From Novosphingobium sp. 17-62-19 (GTDB lineage Bacteria; Pseudomonadota; Alphaproteobacteria; Sphingomonadales; Sphingomonadaceae), in contig NZ_NCII01000015.1 of the NCBI RefSeq assembly GCF_002256775.1, forward strand, positions 1 to 39,985: a stretch of 39,985 nt of DNA, in the 5' to 3' direction. Both the position numbers and the translations under genes were made by a program. Of the stretch, positions 18,132 through 27,846 are shown one piece after another; the first letter of the stretch is position 1, and each line of letters starts with the position of its first letter. The notes under the pieces were generated by a model. It saw nothing but the letters and a program-made list of their open reading frames with translations, was not told where the DNA came from and ran no database searches.

Positions 18132-18914
18132 TCACCGTCCGGTAAAAACAGGCTTCCGCTTTTCCAGAAACGCCTTTCCGCCTTCGCCAGCGTCGGCGCT
18201 ACTGCCTGCCTGCCATTGACCCTCAGCCTCGACCAGCAAAGCGCTAGCGTAGTCTACCTCAAGCGCCTTGGCGAGGTTCTTGCGCATCGTGCCCAGCGCG
18301 ACGGTCGGCCCCGCGGCAAGCCGCGTCGCCAGAGCCATCGCCTCATCCTGAAGTGCTGCGTCATCCACAGCCTTGTAGATGAGTCCCCAACTCTCTGCCT
18401 TTTCCGCGCTGATCTTTTCGCCGAGCATCATCATCTGCGTGGCACGTGCCTTTCCAACCAGACGAGTCAGCATCCATGATGCGCCGCCATCGGGCACAAG
18501 GCCGATGTTGACGAAAGCTTGAAGAAAATAGGCGCTATGCCCCGCAACTACAAAATCCGCTGCCAGTGCGATTGAACATCCCACACCCGCCGCCGGTCCA
18601 TTGACGGCCGTCACCACCGGCACCGCAAGACGAGAAAGCGTCAGCATCAACGGGTTGTATGCCTGAGTCAGAACAGTATAGGCACCGCGACCGCCGGCAA
18701 TTGACCGCTCTCCCTTTGCTGCAAGATCTGCACCGGAACAAAACGCACGCCCCTCGCCAGTGATCAGCACTGCCCGCGCGCCATCAAGATCGGTCATGGC
18801 ATTTGCCAGTTCAAGCGCCATGTTCGGCGGACAGGCATTGAGTCGCTCCGGCCGGTTGAGCACGATTTTCAGAACGTCGCCGATCCGTTCGATACGAATG
18901 GTTTCATAGTCCAT
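18132..18914 (-). CDS. Enoyl-CoA hydratase/isomerase family protein (PaaG-like)
   Basis: A 260-residue crotonase-fold protein. The oxyanion-hole and CoA-binding segments are FCSGADLAAKG and GPAAGVGCSIALAADFVVA. The second acidic catalytic position is Asp, in IGLVPDGGASWML, and the usual first Glu is not evident. This pattern matches PaaG-type isomerases (oxepin-CoA formation and delta3/delta2-enoyl-CoA isomerisation) rather than a classical hydratase. No other phenylacetate gene is nearby, so the in vivo substrate is open. The start at 18914 is supported by GAAGAGGA; a longer reading to 19064 has no such signal. Confidence 0.85.
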   Translation of the reverse strand: MDYETIRIERIGDVLKIVLNRPERLNACPPNMALELANAMTDLDGARAVLITGEGRAFCSGADLAAKGERSIAGGRGAYTVLTQAYNPLMLTLSRLAVPVVTAVNGPAAGVGCSIALAADFVVAGHSAYFLQAFVNIGLVPDGGASWMLTRLVGKARATQMMMLGEKISAEKAESWGLIYKAVDDAALQDEAMALATRLAAGPTVALGTMRKNLAKALEVDYASALLVEAEGQWQAGSSADAGEGGKAFLEKRKPVFTGR

Positions 18915-19076
18915 CTGGCAATCCTCTTCTTTGGCCTTCCGCGCGTGGCACGTCGGATCAAGGCATACTGACTCGGCCCAACGAATCCACCAAAATTTAA
19001 TTGGCTGATTAAGTCGGCTACGACCCAAAGACCGATCGCTGCTCGTGTGGCCGCAATTTGCCAACCGGCTAAAATG

Positions 19077-20045
19077 TCAGTCGGCGTGCGCTTGCGCAAA
19101 TGCGGCTGCTGCGCCGAACAGGCCTGGCTGCGGATGGGTGATCAATTTTACCGGGATGGCGGCCATCAAACCTTCGAATCGTCCCTTGGCGCGAAACCGG
19201 TCGGAGAAGCCGGAACGGGCCAAAGTATCCTTGATCCGCAAACCAAGGCCGCCCGCCATGACCACGCCGGTTGCGCCATGAGCCAGTGCAAGATCACCTG
19301 CTACGCTGCCGAGAGACAGGCAGAACCGGTCGACCGCCGCTGCAGCCAGACTGTCCGTGCCTAACGTGCCCAGTTCCCAAAGTTCACGGTCGGTGCGCTG
19401 CGTGAACGGGCGGTGCTGCAAATGGGCGAGAGCCTCGTAGATGTCGACGATGCCCGGCCCTGCGACCACGCGCTCCACAGAAACGCGGCGATGCCGCTTG
19501 CGCAGGCCGGCCAGAATAGCATCTTCAATTGAATCGAGCGGCGCAAAATCGATGTGCCCGCCTTCGGTCGGAACCACCCGATAACCCGCAGGATCAAGCC
19601 ACAGTTGCGCAACGCCAAGGCCTGTGCCGGGGCCTACTACGCTGATCACGCCGCGCTCAGGCAATGCGTGATCAGGCCCGGAGAGATGCAAAAAATGGTC
19701 CGCATCGGCCTGCGCCACCGCGTGGGCAACGGCAGCGAAATCGTTGACGACGACATATTGATCGGCGCCAAGCTTTTCGGGAATCAACGCCGGGCGGATG
19801 ATCCAGGGGTTGTTGGTAAACTTGATCACCTCCCCACCAACTGGTCCTGCCACGGCGATAGCCGCTGCCTTTGGTAATGCAGTGCCCTGCGTCTGACCGA
19901 AAGCTTCCCATGCCAGTTGGAACGAGCCATGCTCGGCCGTTTTCAGCGTTACAGCGTCACCCAGCGAGAGCACGCGCCCACCTTCGACCTCTGCAATCGC
20001 AAAGCGCGCGTGGGTGCCACCAATATCGACTGCAACAACCTGCAT
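19077..20045 (-). CDS. glk: Glucokinase
   Basis: ATP-dependent phosphorylation of glucose to glucose-6-phosphate. The 322-residue product has the phosphate-binding VDIGGTHARFAI (6-17), the glucose-site PTEGGHIDFAP and the adenosine motif VVMAGGLGLRI, typical of the bacterial Glk family (not ROK, as there is no zinc-binding Cys cluster). GGGAG precedes the ATG. It is the last gene of zwf-pgl-edd-glk, 37 bp after edd, and feeds glucose released by the adjacent alpha-glucosidases into the Entner-Doudoroff pathway. Confidence 0.95.
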   Translation of the reverse strand: MQVVAVDIGGTHARFAIAEVEGGRVLSLGDAVTLKTAEHGSFQLAWEAFGQTQGTALPKAAAIAVAGPVGGEVIKFTNNPWIIRPALIPEKLGADQYVVVNDFAAVAHAVAQADADHFLHLSGPDHALPERGVISVVGPGTGLGVAQLWLDPAGYRVVPTEGGHIDFAPLDSIEDAILAGLRKRHRRVSVERVVAGPGIVDIYEALAHLQHRPFTQRTDRELWELGTLGTDSLAAAAVDRFCLSLGSVAGDLALAHGATGVVMAGGLGLRIKDTLARSGFSDRFRAKGRFEGLMAAIPVKLITHPQPGLFGAAAAFAQAHAD

Positions 20046-20082
20046 CCCAACTCCCGATTTATTTTTGTTCAGGCCGATCCGT

Positions 20083-21906
20083 TCAGAGTCCTGCCGCCGC
20101 GAGCATTGCCGAACCGCCGCGCTCCGCCGGGTCCGAATGGTCCCGCATCAATGCAAAGAGCTCGCGCCCTACGCCAACGCCGCCACCGGGTGCAACCGAA
20201 TCAGCCCGCGCGCTCCATTCCGCTTCAGGCACCAGTGCAGTCAGTTCCCCGGTCGTAGCGCACACCCGAACCACATCACCGTCGCGCAACTTGGCCAACG
20301 CGCCGCCCAGCTTGGCTTCGGGCGAGACGTGGATGGCTGCTGGAACCTTGCCAGAAGCGCCAGACATGCGTCCATCGGTCACCAGTGCCACCTTGAAGCC
20401 GCGATCCTGCAACACACCAAGCGGCGGGGTGAGCTTGTGCAGTTCAGGCATACCGTTGGCAGCTGGCCCCTGGAACCGGACGACAACAACAACGTCCTTT
20501 TCCAATTCACCCGCCTTGAACGCCGCAAGAACCGAGTTCTGGTCCTCGAACACACGACAAGGTGCCTCGATAGCCCATCGCGAAGGATCAACGGCGCTAA
20601 CCTTGATCGTCCCGCGCCCCAGATTGCCGCGAAGCAGGCGGAAACCGCCCTCGGGCTGGAAAGGGGCCGCGACCGGGCGCAGCAGCGCGTCGTTGGCTGA
20701 AACCACCGGCGGCGGCACCCAAGCCAGAGCATCGCCGTCCATCACCGGTTCCTGCGCCCCTTCTTCCAGCGATTTGCCATAAACGGTCATGATATCGGCA
20801 TGGGCCAGCCCTGCGCCGATCAGTTCACGGATCACATAGGGCATCCCGCCGGCGGCCGCGAAGGCGTTCACATCGCCCGCACCATTGGGGTAAACACTGG
20901 CAACCAAGGGCACTACACGACTCAACTCGTCCATATCGTCCCAGTCGATCTGGATACCGGCGGCGCGTGCGATGGCCGGCAGGTGGATCACATGATTGGT
21001 CGACCCGCCAGTCGCCAGCAGGCCGACGATGGCGTTAACGATGGCTTTTTCATCCACACACAGACCCAACGGGCGGTAGTCATCCCCGTCCCATCCAATC
21101 TGCGCAACACGGTGCGTCGCCGCGCGCGTCAGTTCCTGCCGCAGCTTCTGGCCGGGCTGGACGAAGCTGGACCCGGGCATATGCAAGCCCATCATTTCCA
21201 TCATCATCTGGTTGGAATTGGCGGTGCCATAGAACGTGCAGGTGCCCGCCGAATGATAGCTCGCGCTTTCGCTTTCCAGCAACTCGTCGCGCCCTACCTT
21301 GCCCTCGGCGTAGAGCTGGCGGATGCGGACCTTTTCCTTGTTAGGCAATCCGCTCGGCATTGGGCCTGCGGGCACAAGGATTGTCGGCAGATGGCCAAAG
21401 CGAAGCGATCCGATCAGCAGCCCCGGCACGATCTTGTCGCAGATGCCCAGCAGCAAAGCACCTTCGAACATTGCGTGGCTGAGGCCGACGACCGTGGCCA
21501 TGGCAATGTTGTCGCGGCTGAAAAGCGACAGTTCCATCGAATCCTGCCCCTGCGTAACACCATCGCACATCGCCGGAACGCCGCCCGCCACCTGTGCCGT
21601 CGCACCCACTTCACGCGCGAAAATCTTGATCTGCTCAGGGTAGCGGCCATAGGGCTGATGTGCCGAAAGCATGTCGTTATAAGCGGTAACGATGCCGATG
21701 TTCATCGCCCTGCCTGACTTGATCAACGCCTTGTCGTCGCCTGACGCGGCAAAGCCATGTGCGAGGTTTCCGCAAGACAACTGCGGCCGGTTAAGCCCCT
21801 GCTCGCGCGAACGCTCAATCAGATCGATATAGGCGGCGCGCGTGCTGCGCGAACGCTCGATGATGCGTTGTGTGACGCGCTCGACGGTGGGGTTCAGCGG
21901 CATCAT
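20083..21906 (-). CDS. edd: Phosphogluconate dehydratase
   Basis: Dehydrates 6-phosphogluconate to 2-keto-3-deoxy-6-phosphogluconate, the defining step of the Entner-Doudoroff pathway. The 607-residue protein belongs to the IlvD/Edd family, with iron-sulfur cluster cysteines in [16 protein letters not shown] and [13 protein letters not shown]; the C-terminal domain includes [19 protein letters not shown]. The ATG overlaps the pgl stop (ATGA). The partner aldolase gene (eda) is not downstream, where glk stands instead. Confidence 0.97.
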   Translation of the reverse strand: MMPLNPTVERVTQRIIERSRSTRAAYIDLIERSREQGLNRPQLSCGNLAHGFAASGDDKALIKSGRAMNIGIVTAYNDMLSAHQPYGRYPEQIKIFAREVGATAQVAGGVPAMCDGVTQGQDSMELSLFSRDNIAMATVVGLSHAMFEGALLLGICDKIVPGLLIGSLRFGHLPTILVPAGPMPSGLPNKEKVRIRQLYAEGKVGRDELLESESASYHSAGTCTFYGTANSNQMMMEMMGLHMPGSSFVQPGQKLRQELTRAATHRVAQIGWDGDDYRPLGLCVDEKAIVNAIVGLLATGGSTNHVIHLPAIARAAGIQIDWDDMDELSRVVPLVASVYPNGAGDVNAFAAAGGMPYVIRELIGAGLAHADIMTVYGKSLEEGAQEPVMDGDALAWVPPPVVSANDALLRPVAAPFQPEGGFRLLRGNLGRGTIKVSAVDPSRWAIEAPCRVFEDQNSVLAAFKAGELEKDVVVVVRFQGPAANGMPELHKLTPPLGVLQDRGFKVALVTDGRMSGASGKVPAAIHVSPEAKLGGALAKLRDGDVVRVCATTGELTALVPEAEWSARADSVAPGGGVGVGRELFALMRDHSDPAERGGSAMLAAAGL

Positions 21907-22529
21907 TCGCTCCAGTAGATTGTGACGGGCGGGCCATATCCGCGCAGGAAATCGGTAACCGGGTAACGGTCATCACCGGCAATGGCGCGCTCCATCAGCG
22001 CCTTCTTCGAAGCACCGGTAACAACCAGAATGATCTCTTTGGTCGCCTTAAGTGCCTTGGCGTTGAGCGTCAGCCGGTCAAACGGCGCTTCTGGCGGCAG
22101 CGGGATCGGTGTGGTGGCGATCACCGCCGGACCGGGGCGCACGTGGGCCTTCATCTCAGGGAACAACGATGCAACGTGCCCATCCTCACCCATGCCGAGC
22201 CAAACCAGATCGAAAGGCGCAACCTCAGCACCTTCCTCAAGTCGCTCGAATGTCGCTCCCGATGTTCCGAGCGCTGCATGAATCTTACCAAAGTTGCTGG
22301 CAGCATGATCGTCAGGCACGCGCCGGTCATCGGTCAGCGCAATGGTCACGCTTGCCCAGTCCAGCGGGCGATCCTTCAGCAGGGCCAGCACCTTGATCGG
22401 CGTAGAGCCGCCGGTGAAAGCAATCCGCTTGTGCCCCGGCGCAGAAACGACGCGGGCGATGTGATCAGCCACCGCAACTGCATCGCCCGGCTCAGCCCAT
22501 TCAACCGTAGCTGCCACAGCCTCAGTCAT
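21903..22529 (-). CDS. pgl: 6-phosphogluconolactonase
   Basis: Hydrolyses 6-phosphoglucono-delta-lactone to 6-phosphogluconate. The product is about 208 residues (DevB/Pgl type, related to the glucosamine-6-phosphate isomerase fold), with [11 protein letters not shown] near the N-terminus, [14 protein letters not shown] and [17 protein letters not shown]. The ATG at 22529 overlaps the last codons of zwf by eight bases and has GGAG five bases before it; an ATG at 22544 would lack such a signal. It is coupled to edd at its 3' end. Confidence 0.94.
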   Translation of the reverse strand: MTEAVAATVEWAEPGDAVAVADHIARVVSAPGHKRIAFTGGSTPIKVLALLKDRPLDWASVTIALTDDRRVPDDHAASNFGKIHAALGTSGATFERLEEGAEVAPFDLVWLGMGEDGHVASLFPEMKAHVRPGPAVIATTPIPLPPEAPFDRLTLNAKALKATKEIILVVTGASKKALMERAIAGDDRYPVTDFLRGYGPPVTIYWSE

Positions 22530-23970
22530 TCCAACTCCTTCCATCGCGCTCGGTCAGCGCGATGCCGGCGTTCGGACCCCAGCTTCCTGCGGCATAGGGC
22601 TTGGCTTCCATGCCGGTATCAGCCCAGACCTTGCGGATCGCATCGACCCATTTCCACTGCGCTTCCACCTCGTCGCGCCGCACGAAGAGCGTCTGCTCCC
22701 CCTCGATCAGGTCAAGCAGCAGGCGTTCATAGGCGATGCGGCGGCGGGCCTTGGCAAAGGCCGTGGTCAGCGACAGATCAAGGTTCACTTCGCGCAGCAC
22801 GATCCCGCCGCGGTCCAGCCCCGGCTCTTTGGCCATGACCTGCAACCGCACGTATTCCTCAGGCTGGAGCCGGATCACGAGGCGGTTGGCGCGCAGCCGC
22901 CCTCCCCGCTCGGAAAACACATTGTGCGGCACTTGCTTGAACTCGACGACAATCTCGCTGCGCCGTTCACTCAGCCGCTTGCCAGTGCGCAGATAGAACG
23001 GCACCCCGGTCCAGCGCCAGTTATCGACATGCGCCTTGATCGCAACGAATGTCTCAGTGTCCGAAGCCTCGCCCAGATCCTCCTCATAGCCGGTGACCGA
23101 AGCTCCCTTCACCGCGCCGGTACGGTACTGTCCGCGCACCATCTCTTCCGCTTTCGCAGGGCGCAGCGCGCGAAGAACCTTGACCTTTTCGTCGCGAATC
23201 GACGTCGCATCAAGGTTCGCAGGCGGCTCCATCGCCGTAAGCGCCAGCAACTGGAGCATGTGGTTCTGTACCATGTCACGCAGTGCGCCGGTGTCGTCGT
23301 AGAACCCCTTGCGGCCTTCCAGTCCCACCGTTTCGCTGACCGTGATCTGCACGTGATCGATGCCGCCCGCATTCCACAGCGGTTCGAACATCATATTGGC
23401 AAAGCGCAGGGCCATAAGGTTCTGGACCGTCTCCTTGCCTAGGTAATGGTCGATGCGGAAGATCTGTTCCTCGGCAAAGGCCCCGGCCACAGCGTCGTTG
23501 ATGCGCGTTGACGACGCGAGATCGTTGCCCAGCGGCTTTTCAAGCCCGATCCGCACGTTGGTGTGGGCCAGACCTGCACGCTTCAACCCTTCGATAGTAG
23601 GCTCGAACAGAAACGGGGCGGTCGACAGGAAGATCGATAGGCCGCATGACGTATCGCCCAATTTCTTCGCCAGATCGCCAAAGCCATCGACATTGGACGC
23701 ATCCAGCGTCTGATACTCCAGCCGATCAAGAAAGCTTGCCAGCTTGGCCTCGTCCTTGCGATCCTCAGGCAGAAACTCTGCCAAGGCATTGCGCGCAAAT
23801 TCGCGGAATTCGGCATCATCATGTTCGGAACGTGCCGTGCCAACGATCCGCAGGTCGGGAGAGATCAGTTCGTCTTCATGCAATGCGTAAAGCGAGGGCA
23901 GCAACATGCGGCGGGAAAGATCCCCGGTCGCGCCGAACAGCAGCAAGGCCGAGCAGCTGGATTCGATCAT
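22522..23970 (-). CDS. zwf: Glucose-6-phosphate 1-dehydrogenase
   Basis: Oxidises glucose-6-phosphate to the lactone with NAD(P). The 482-residue protein has the dinucleotide-binding FGATGDLSRR (12-21), EKPLG (144-148) and the active-site motif RIDHYLGKE (172-180; Asp174 and His175 in the catalytic region). The ATG at 23970 follows GGGAG by about 10 bases and starts the protein just before the dinucleotide motif; the longer reading to 24024 is not needed. It leads the zwf-pgl-edd-glk operon. A near-palindrome at 24068-24079 lies 97 bp upstream. Confidence 0.97.
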   Translation of the reverse strand: MIESSCSALLLFGATGDLSRRMLLPSLYALHEDELISPDLRIVGTARSEHDDAEFREFARNALAEFLPEDRKDEAKLASFLDRLEYQTLDASNVDGFGDLAKKLGDTSCGLSIFLSTAPFLFEPTIEGLKRAGLAHTNVRIGLEKPLGNDLASSTRINDAVAGAFAEEQIFRIDHYLGKETVQNLMALRFANMMFEPLWNAGGIDHVQITVSETVGLEGRKGFYDDTGALRDMVQNHMLQLLALTAMEPPANLDATSIRDEKVKVLRALRPAKAEEMVRGQYRTGAVKGASVTGYEEDLGEASDTETFVAIKAHVDNWRWTGVPFYLRTGKRLSERRSEIVVEFKQVPHNVFSERGGRLRANRLVIRLQPEEYVRLQVMAKEPGLDRGGIVLREVNLDLSLTTAFAKARRRIAYERLLLDLIEGEQTLFVRRDEVEAQWKWVDAIRKVWADTGMEAKPYAAGSWGPNAGIALTERDGRSWND

Positions 23971-24067
23971 CGACGCAATTCTCCCGTTGGTGTTGCGGGC
24001 CGTAGATGGACGGCTGACGATCACCTTGCGGCACCGCCCTAGACCCTAAAGGACCGCCGTTCAGCAC

Positions 24068-24079
24068 GCATAAGTATGC
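24068..24079. promoter_or_regulatory. Putative LacI-family operator upstream of zwf
   Basis: GCATAAGTATGC, which matches the palindrome GCATACGTATGC at 11 of 12 positions. It is 97 bp before the zwf ATG, between zwf and the GH97 stop. Related 12-mers stand upstream of the TonB receptor and MFS genes. Confidence 0.5.
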
Positions 24080-24106
24080 AGGATAGCTATGCGCGGCGAT
24101 ACGGCC

Positions 24107-24134
24107 GGTGATGGTTGTGCATTGCACCATCGCC
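24107..24134 (-). other. Hairpin downstream of the GH97 gene
   Basis: Nine-base arms GGTGATGGT and ACCATCGCC pair with one G-U wobble around a 10-base loop. It lies 30 bases past the GH97 stop and upstream of the zwf operator. There is no T run, so termination is possible but not shown. Confidence 0.35.
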
Positions 24135-24163
24135 GACCGCAATCCCGTCATTCCATTTCCGGC

Positions 24164-26212
24164 TTACTTTGCTGGCTGCAATCGCACGGCAAGGCCACCG
24201 CCGGGGGCCAACCATGCCGGAAATACGTCGCCTTTCCTGACTTTCAGCGTGGCGTAAGCAATCCGATGGCGGGCGTCGGTTGCATACGTGGCCCCCTCCC
24301 CATCCTTCCAGATCATGGCCGTGTAAGTCTTGCCTGCGTCGAGGAAATCAAGCGACAGCGCAACATCACGCGCCGTCGCATCGTTGACCCCACCAATATA
24401 CCAGTCTTCGCTGTTGCGATCCTTGCGCGCGAAGATTGCGTAGTCGCCCACCGCACCTGCGATCAGATGGCTTTCAGACCAGTCTGCCGGGACTTGCTTG
24501 ATGAAGGCCAGTTCCTTCGGATACGCCTCAAGGCTCTCGACAAAGTCCGCCGCCATCTGGATCGGGGAATAGAGCGCCAGATAGAGGCCGAGCTGCTTGG
24601 CCAGCGTAGACGCCAGCGGCACCTTGTTCGCGCCTTCAAGGCTCAGGATACCTGGCGTGTAATCCATCGGGCCTGACAGCATCCGCGTGTAGACGAGCGT
24701 CGGTTCATGGTCCGGGCCATTGGCGAACTGGCCCCACGCATTGTATTCCATGCCCCGCGCGCCTTCGCGGTCTATCCAGTTGGGATAGGTGCGACGCAGA
24801 CCCGTGTCCTTCACCGGTTCATGCGCATTGATGGCGATGCGATGCTTCGCCGCCGTCTGCACCACTTTGAGATGGTGCTGAACCGCGCGCTGGCCGTCGT
24901 GGAATTCCATCCGATACGCGCCGGGTGTATCACCGGGGGCCAGAATGCCGCCAGCATCCGCCACATAGCCGGTCTTCACCGCGCGCACGCCAAGCCGGTC
25001 ATACAGCTTCATCGCATCGTCCAGTTGGGCTTCATAGTTGGCGATATTGCCGCCAGTTTCATGATGCCCGATCAGCATGACGCCCTTCTTCGCGCCATAC
25101 TTCGTCACGGCCTCCAGATCGAAGTCGGGGGTTGCCTCGGTATAGCTGAAGTCCTTGCCGCTGCCGAACCAAGTGCCGTTCCAGCCCATGTCCCAACCTT
25201 CGACCAAAACCCCGCCAAAGCCATGCTTCGCGGCAAAATCGATGTACTGCTTGGTCCGAGCAGTGGTTGCGCCGTGGTTCGGGCCTTCCGCCCATGACCA
25301 GTCGCCCCGGATCATGCCCCACCAGATGCCGATATACTTCATCGGCTTGAAGTAAGAGACATCGCCGATCTTGTTCGGTTCGTTGAGATTCAGTTCAAGA
25401 TCGTTCTCGACAATGCCTTTCGCACCGTCAGCAATCCGCACTGTCCTCCAAGGCGTGTTGAACGGCAGCGCCCGGATGACTTTCGGCCCGCTGCCAGATG
25501 GCGCCAAGGTTGCGCGGAAAGATGTGCCGGTCTGGCGTTTCAGCCACATCGCCGAATAGTCAACCAGTGCAGCCTCATGGAACGACAGGTGCGTCCCATC
25601 CTCCAGCTTCATAGTGATCGGGGTATGCGCGGTCGAAACACCGTCAATCGCCGTCTGCTGGTAAACCTGCTCGTAACGGTTCCATTCGCTGCCGGGAATC
25701 CACCATGCGGTGCCATTCTGCGCCACGTTGAACTCGGTCAGTTCGTCGGCAATCTTCATCACCTGCATCGCGGGCTGTTCCGGCATTTCATAACGGAAGC
25801 CCACACCGTCGTTGAACAGGCGGAAGCGCACGTTCATGCGGCGGCTGCCCCAGTCGGGCACCTGCTCGAACCGCACCAGCAGTTCGTTATGGTTGTCCGT
25901 CACAAAGCGCCGCTCACCCCACGGCTGTTCCCACGTTTCCTTGCCAGACGCGGTCTCGCTGCCGACAATCTTCTGCCCGCGCTGCATCGTGGGGCCATCG
26001 CTGGTGATGAAGCCCAGCATTGATGAGCCGATGAGCAGCTTGCCTTTGCGCATCACGCTATAAATCGGATGCCCGTCGTTGTCGGTCGTGACCGACAGGA
26101 CAATGGAGCCATCGGGCGAAGCTGCAGTCACCGTCTCGGCAAAAGCAGGCGTCATGAGGGCGCACGAAAGGGTCAGCGCCAGCGGCGCTGCACAAGCCAA
26201 ATTGTATCGCAT
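24164..26212 (-). CDS. GH97 family alpha-glucosidase, secreted
   Basis: Exported glycoside hydrolase of family 97 that should remove glucose from the non-reducing ends of maltooligosaccharides. The 682-residue protein begins with a signal peptide (MRYNLACAAPLALTLSCALM, probable cut after PAFA). It has an N-terminal beta-sandwich (to about 275), a TIM barrel with EGWDMGWNGTW, and a C-terminal beta domain. Three glutamates fit the inverting alpha-glucosidase subgroup (SusB/BtGH97a type): Glu385 in GHHETGG, Glu465 in INAHEPVKD and Glu489 in GMEYNAW; the last two have the same 24-residue spacing as in BtGH97a. The start is coupled to the preceding GH13 gene (TGATG); a longer reading to 26398 is rejected. 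Confidence 0.94.
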   Translation of the reverse strand: MRYNLACAAPLALTLSCALMTPAFAETVTAASPDGSIVLSVTTDNDGHPIYSVMRKGKLLIGSSMLGFITSDGPTMQRGQKIVGSETASGKETWEQPWGERRFVTDNHNELLVRFEQVPDWGSRRMNVRFRLFNDGVGFRYEMPEQPAMQVMKIADELTEFNVAQNGTAWWIPGSEWNRYEQVYQQTAIDGVSTAHTPITMKLEDGTHLSFHEAALVDYSAMWLKRQTGTSFRATLAPSGSGPKVIRALPFNTPWRTVRIADGAKGIVENDLELNLNEPNKIGDVSYFKPMKYIGIWWGMIRGDWSWAEGPNHGATTARTKQYIDFAAKHGFGGVLVEGWDMGWNGTWFGSGKDFSYTEATPDFDLEAVTKYGAKKGVMLIGHHETGGNIANYEAQLDDAMKLYDRLGVRAVKTGYVADAGGILAPGDTPGAYRMEFHDGQRAVQHHLKVVQTAAKHRIAINAHEPVKDTGLRRTYPNWIDREGARGMEYNAWGQFANGPDHEPTLVYTRMLSGPMDYTPGILSLEGANKVPLASTLAKQLGLYLALYSPIQMAADFVESLEAYPKELAFIKQVPADWSESHLIAGAVGDYAIFARKDRNSEDWYIGGVNDATARDVALSLDFLDAGKTYTAMIWKDGEGATYATDARHRIAYATLKVRKGDVFPAWLAPGGGLAVRLQPAK

Positions 26213-27846
26213 CAGATCCTCTCTTCGATCAGCAGCGCGCCGAATGGCGGAAGCTGCTCCCCGTTTGCGCCGTTGACCGACGCGAGTTGGTTTCCATCCC
26301 GTAGCAACCCTTGCAGAAGCGCCACAGAAGACGATGACAGGTTGAACACTCCTGCAATCGATTGCTGACCGTAAATGCGTCGAATGACAAGTAGGCATTC
26401 GTCTGCATGAAGCACTTCGAATGTGCCAAGACGCAAAGCGGGATGATCGCGCCGCATACGCAGCAATGCCGTGGTAAGGTTCAGCAGCGAATCCGCGTCA
26501 GCTTCCTGCCGGTCAACCGCGCGGCCGAGGTTATCCTCACCCACTGGCAGCCACGGCACGCCCACGGTAAAGCCCCCCTCACCTGACTGCACTATCCACG
26601 GCATCGGCGTACGCGCGCCATCGCGCGAAAGCGTCAGCGGCCAGTTGGCAATCGCCTCAGGATCTTGCAACTGTTCGAACGGGATATCGACTTGGGTGAG
26701 GCCCAGTTCCTCGCCTTGATAGACGATGATGTTTCCCCGCAGCGATGCAAACAGCATCGCCTTCAACCGCCCGAATGCATCGCGATGTTCCGGCGCACAC
26801 CAGCGTGAAAGCGCGCGCGGCGCATCGTGGTTTTCGAAGGCCCAGCTTGGCCAGCCTATCCCCGGCGCATCGGTCCACTTGGACACCGCTTGTTCGACGA
26901 ACTTCGGCGTGAGCCTGTCCGCATAAAGGAAATCAAAACCATAGGCGCTGTTCAGGTGCTGCTCGCCCGCAGTGAACGCCTTCATCTCCGTCTCGGCCAG
27001 ATCGCCGCCCACTTCGGCCACGGTAAACACCGCGCCATATTCGTCGCACAGTTCCCGCACCCGCTGGATGAACCCGATAATGTCCGGGTGCGACTGGTTG
27101 TAGATCTTGAGTTGGAAATCAAACGGACGCGTTTTCCGGCGGCCATCGTCGGGCGCAGGCGGATTGTCGCGCATCGTCGGGTCGTGCATCAGAAAGTTCA
27201 GCGCATCCAGCCTGAACCCGTCCACGCCCCGGTCCAGCCAGAAGCGCATAACCCCCAGCAGGGCTTCCTGCACTTCCGGGTTATGCGCGTTCACCTGCGG
27301 CTGGCTGGAAAGGAAGTTGTGCAGATAATACTGCCGCCGCCGCGCATCCCATGTCCACGCTGGCCCGCCGAATACCGACTGCCAGTTTGATGGCGGCGAG
27401 CCATCGGGCTTTGGGTCGGCCCAGACGTACCAGTCGGCCTTGCCATTCGTGCGGTCCTGTCGGCTCTCTTGGAACCACGGGTGCAGGTCCGAAGTGTGCG
27501 CATAGACCTGATCGATGGTGACGTTCAGCCCCAACTCGTGCGCCCGCGCCACCATCGCGTCAAAATCTTCAAGCGTTCCGAAGATCGGATCGACGCCGCA
27601 ATAGTCCGCCACGTCATAGCCGAAATCGCGCATCGGCGAGGTGAAGAAGGGCGACACCCAGATCGCATCGACGCCAAGCCGGGCGACGTGTTCGAGGCGC
27701 GATGTGATCCCCGGAAGATCGCCGATTCCATCGCCGTTGGAATCGCAGAAGCTGCGCGGGTAGATTTGATAGATCGCCGCACCGCGCCACCACGGCACAG
27801 CATTTTTCGTGTCGTGATCAGCGTGAAGAGCTTCGGTCTTATTCAT
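26212..27846 (-). CDS. GH13 alpha-glucosidase (GH13_23-like), cytoplasmic
   Basis: A 544-residue retaining alpha-glucosidase that would hydrolyse maltose and short maltooligosaccharides, or sucrose. There is no signal peptide, so it acts in the cytoplasm. The catalytic triad is visible: nucleophile Asp214 (GFRLDALNF), acid/base Glu278 (VAEVGG) and transition-state stabiliser Asp341 (FENHDAPRA). The first conserved region reads DQVYAHTSD rather than the more usual DLVPNHTSD, which points to subfamily GH13_23 (assignment from memory). The ATG overlaps the amylase stop (ATGA), and its stop overlaps the GH97 start. Confidence 0.93.
   Translation of the reverse strand: MNKTEALHADHDTKNAVPWWRGAAIYQIYPRSFCDSNGDGIGDLPGITSRLEHVARLGVDAIWVSPFFTSPMRDFGYDVADYCGVDPIFGTLEDFDAMVARAHELGLNVTIDQVYAHTSDLHPWFQESRQDRTNGKADWYVWADPKPDGSPPSNWQSVFGGPAWTWDARRRQYYLHNFLSSQPQVNAHNPEVQEALLGVMRFWLDRGVDGFRLDALNFLMHDPTMRDNPPAPDDGRRKTRPFDFQLKIYNQSHPDIIGFIQRVRELCDEYGAVFTVAEVGGDLAETEMKAFTAGEQHLNSAYGFDFLYADRLTPKFVEQAVSKWTDAPGIGWPSWAFENHDAPRALSRWCAPEHRDAFGRLKAMLFASLRGNIIVYQGEELGLTQVDIPFEQLQDPEAIANWPLTLSRDGARTPMPWIVQSGEGGFTVGVPWLPVGEDNLGRAVDRQEADADSLLNLTTALLRMRRDHPALRLGTFEVLHADECLLVIRRIYGQQSIAGVFNLSSSSVALLQGLLRDGNQLASVNGANGEQLPPFGALLIEERI

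Noticed and set aside
24279-24290. GCATACGTGGCC, a partial match to the operator motif
   Set aside because: It lies inside the GH97 coding sequence near its 3' end and keeps only one half-site.
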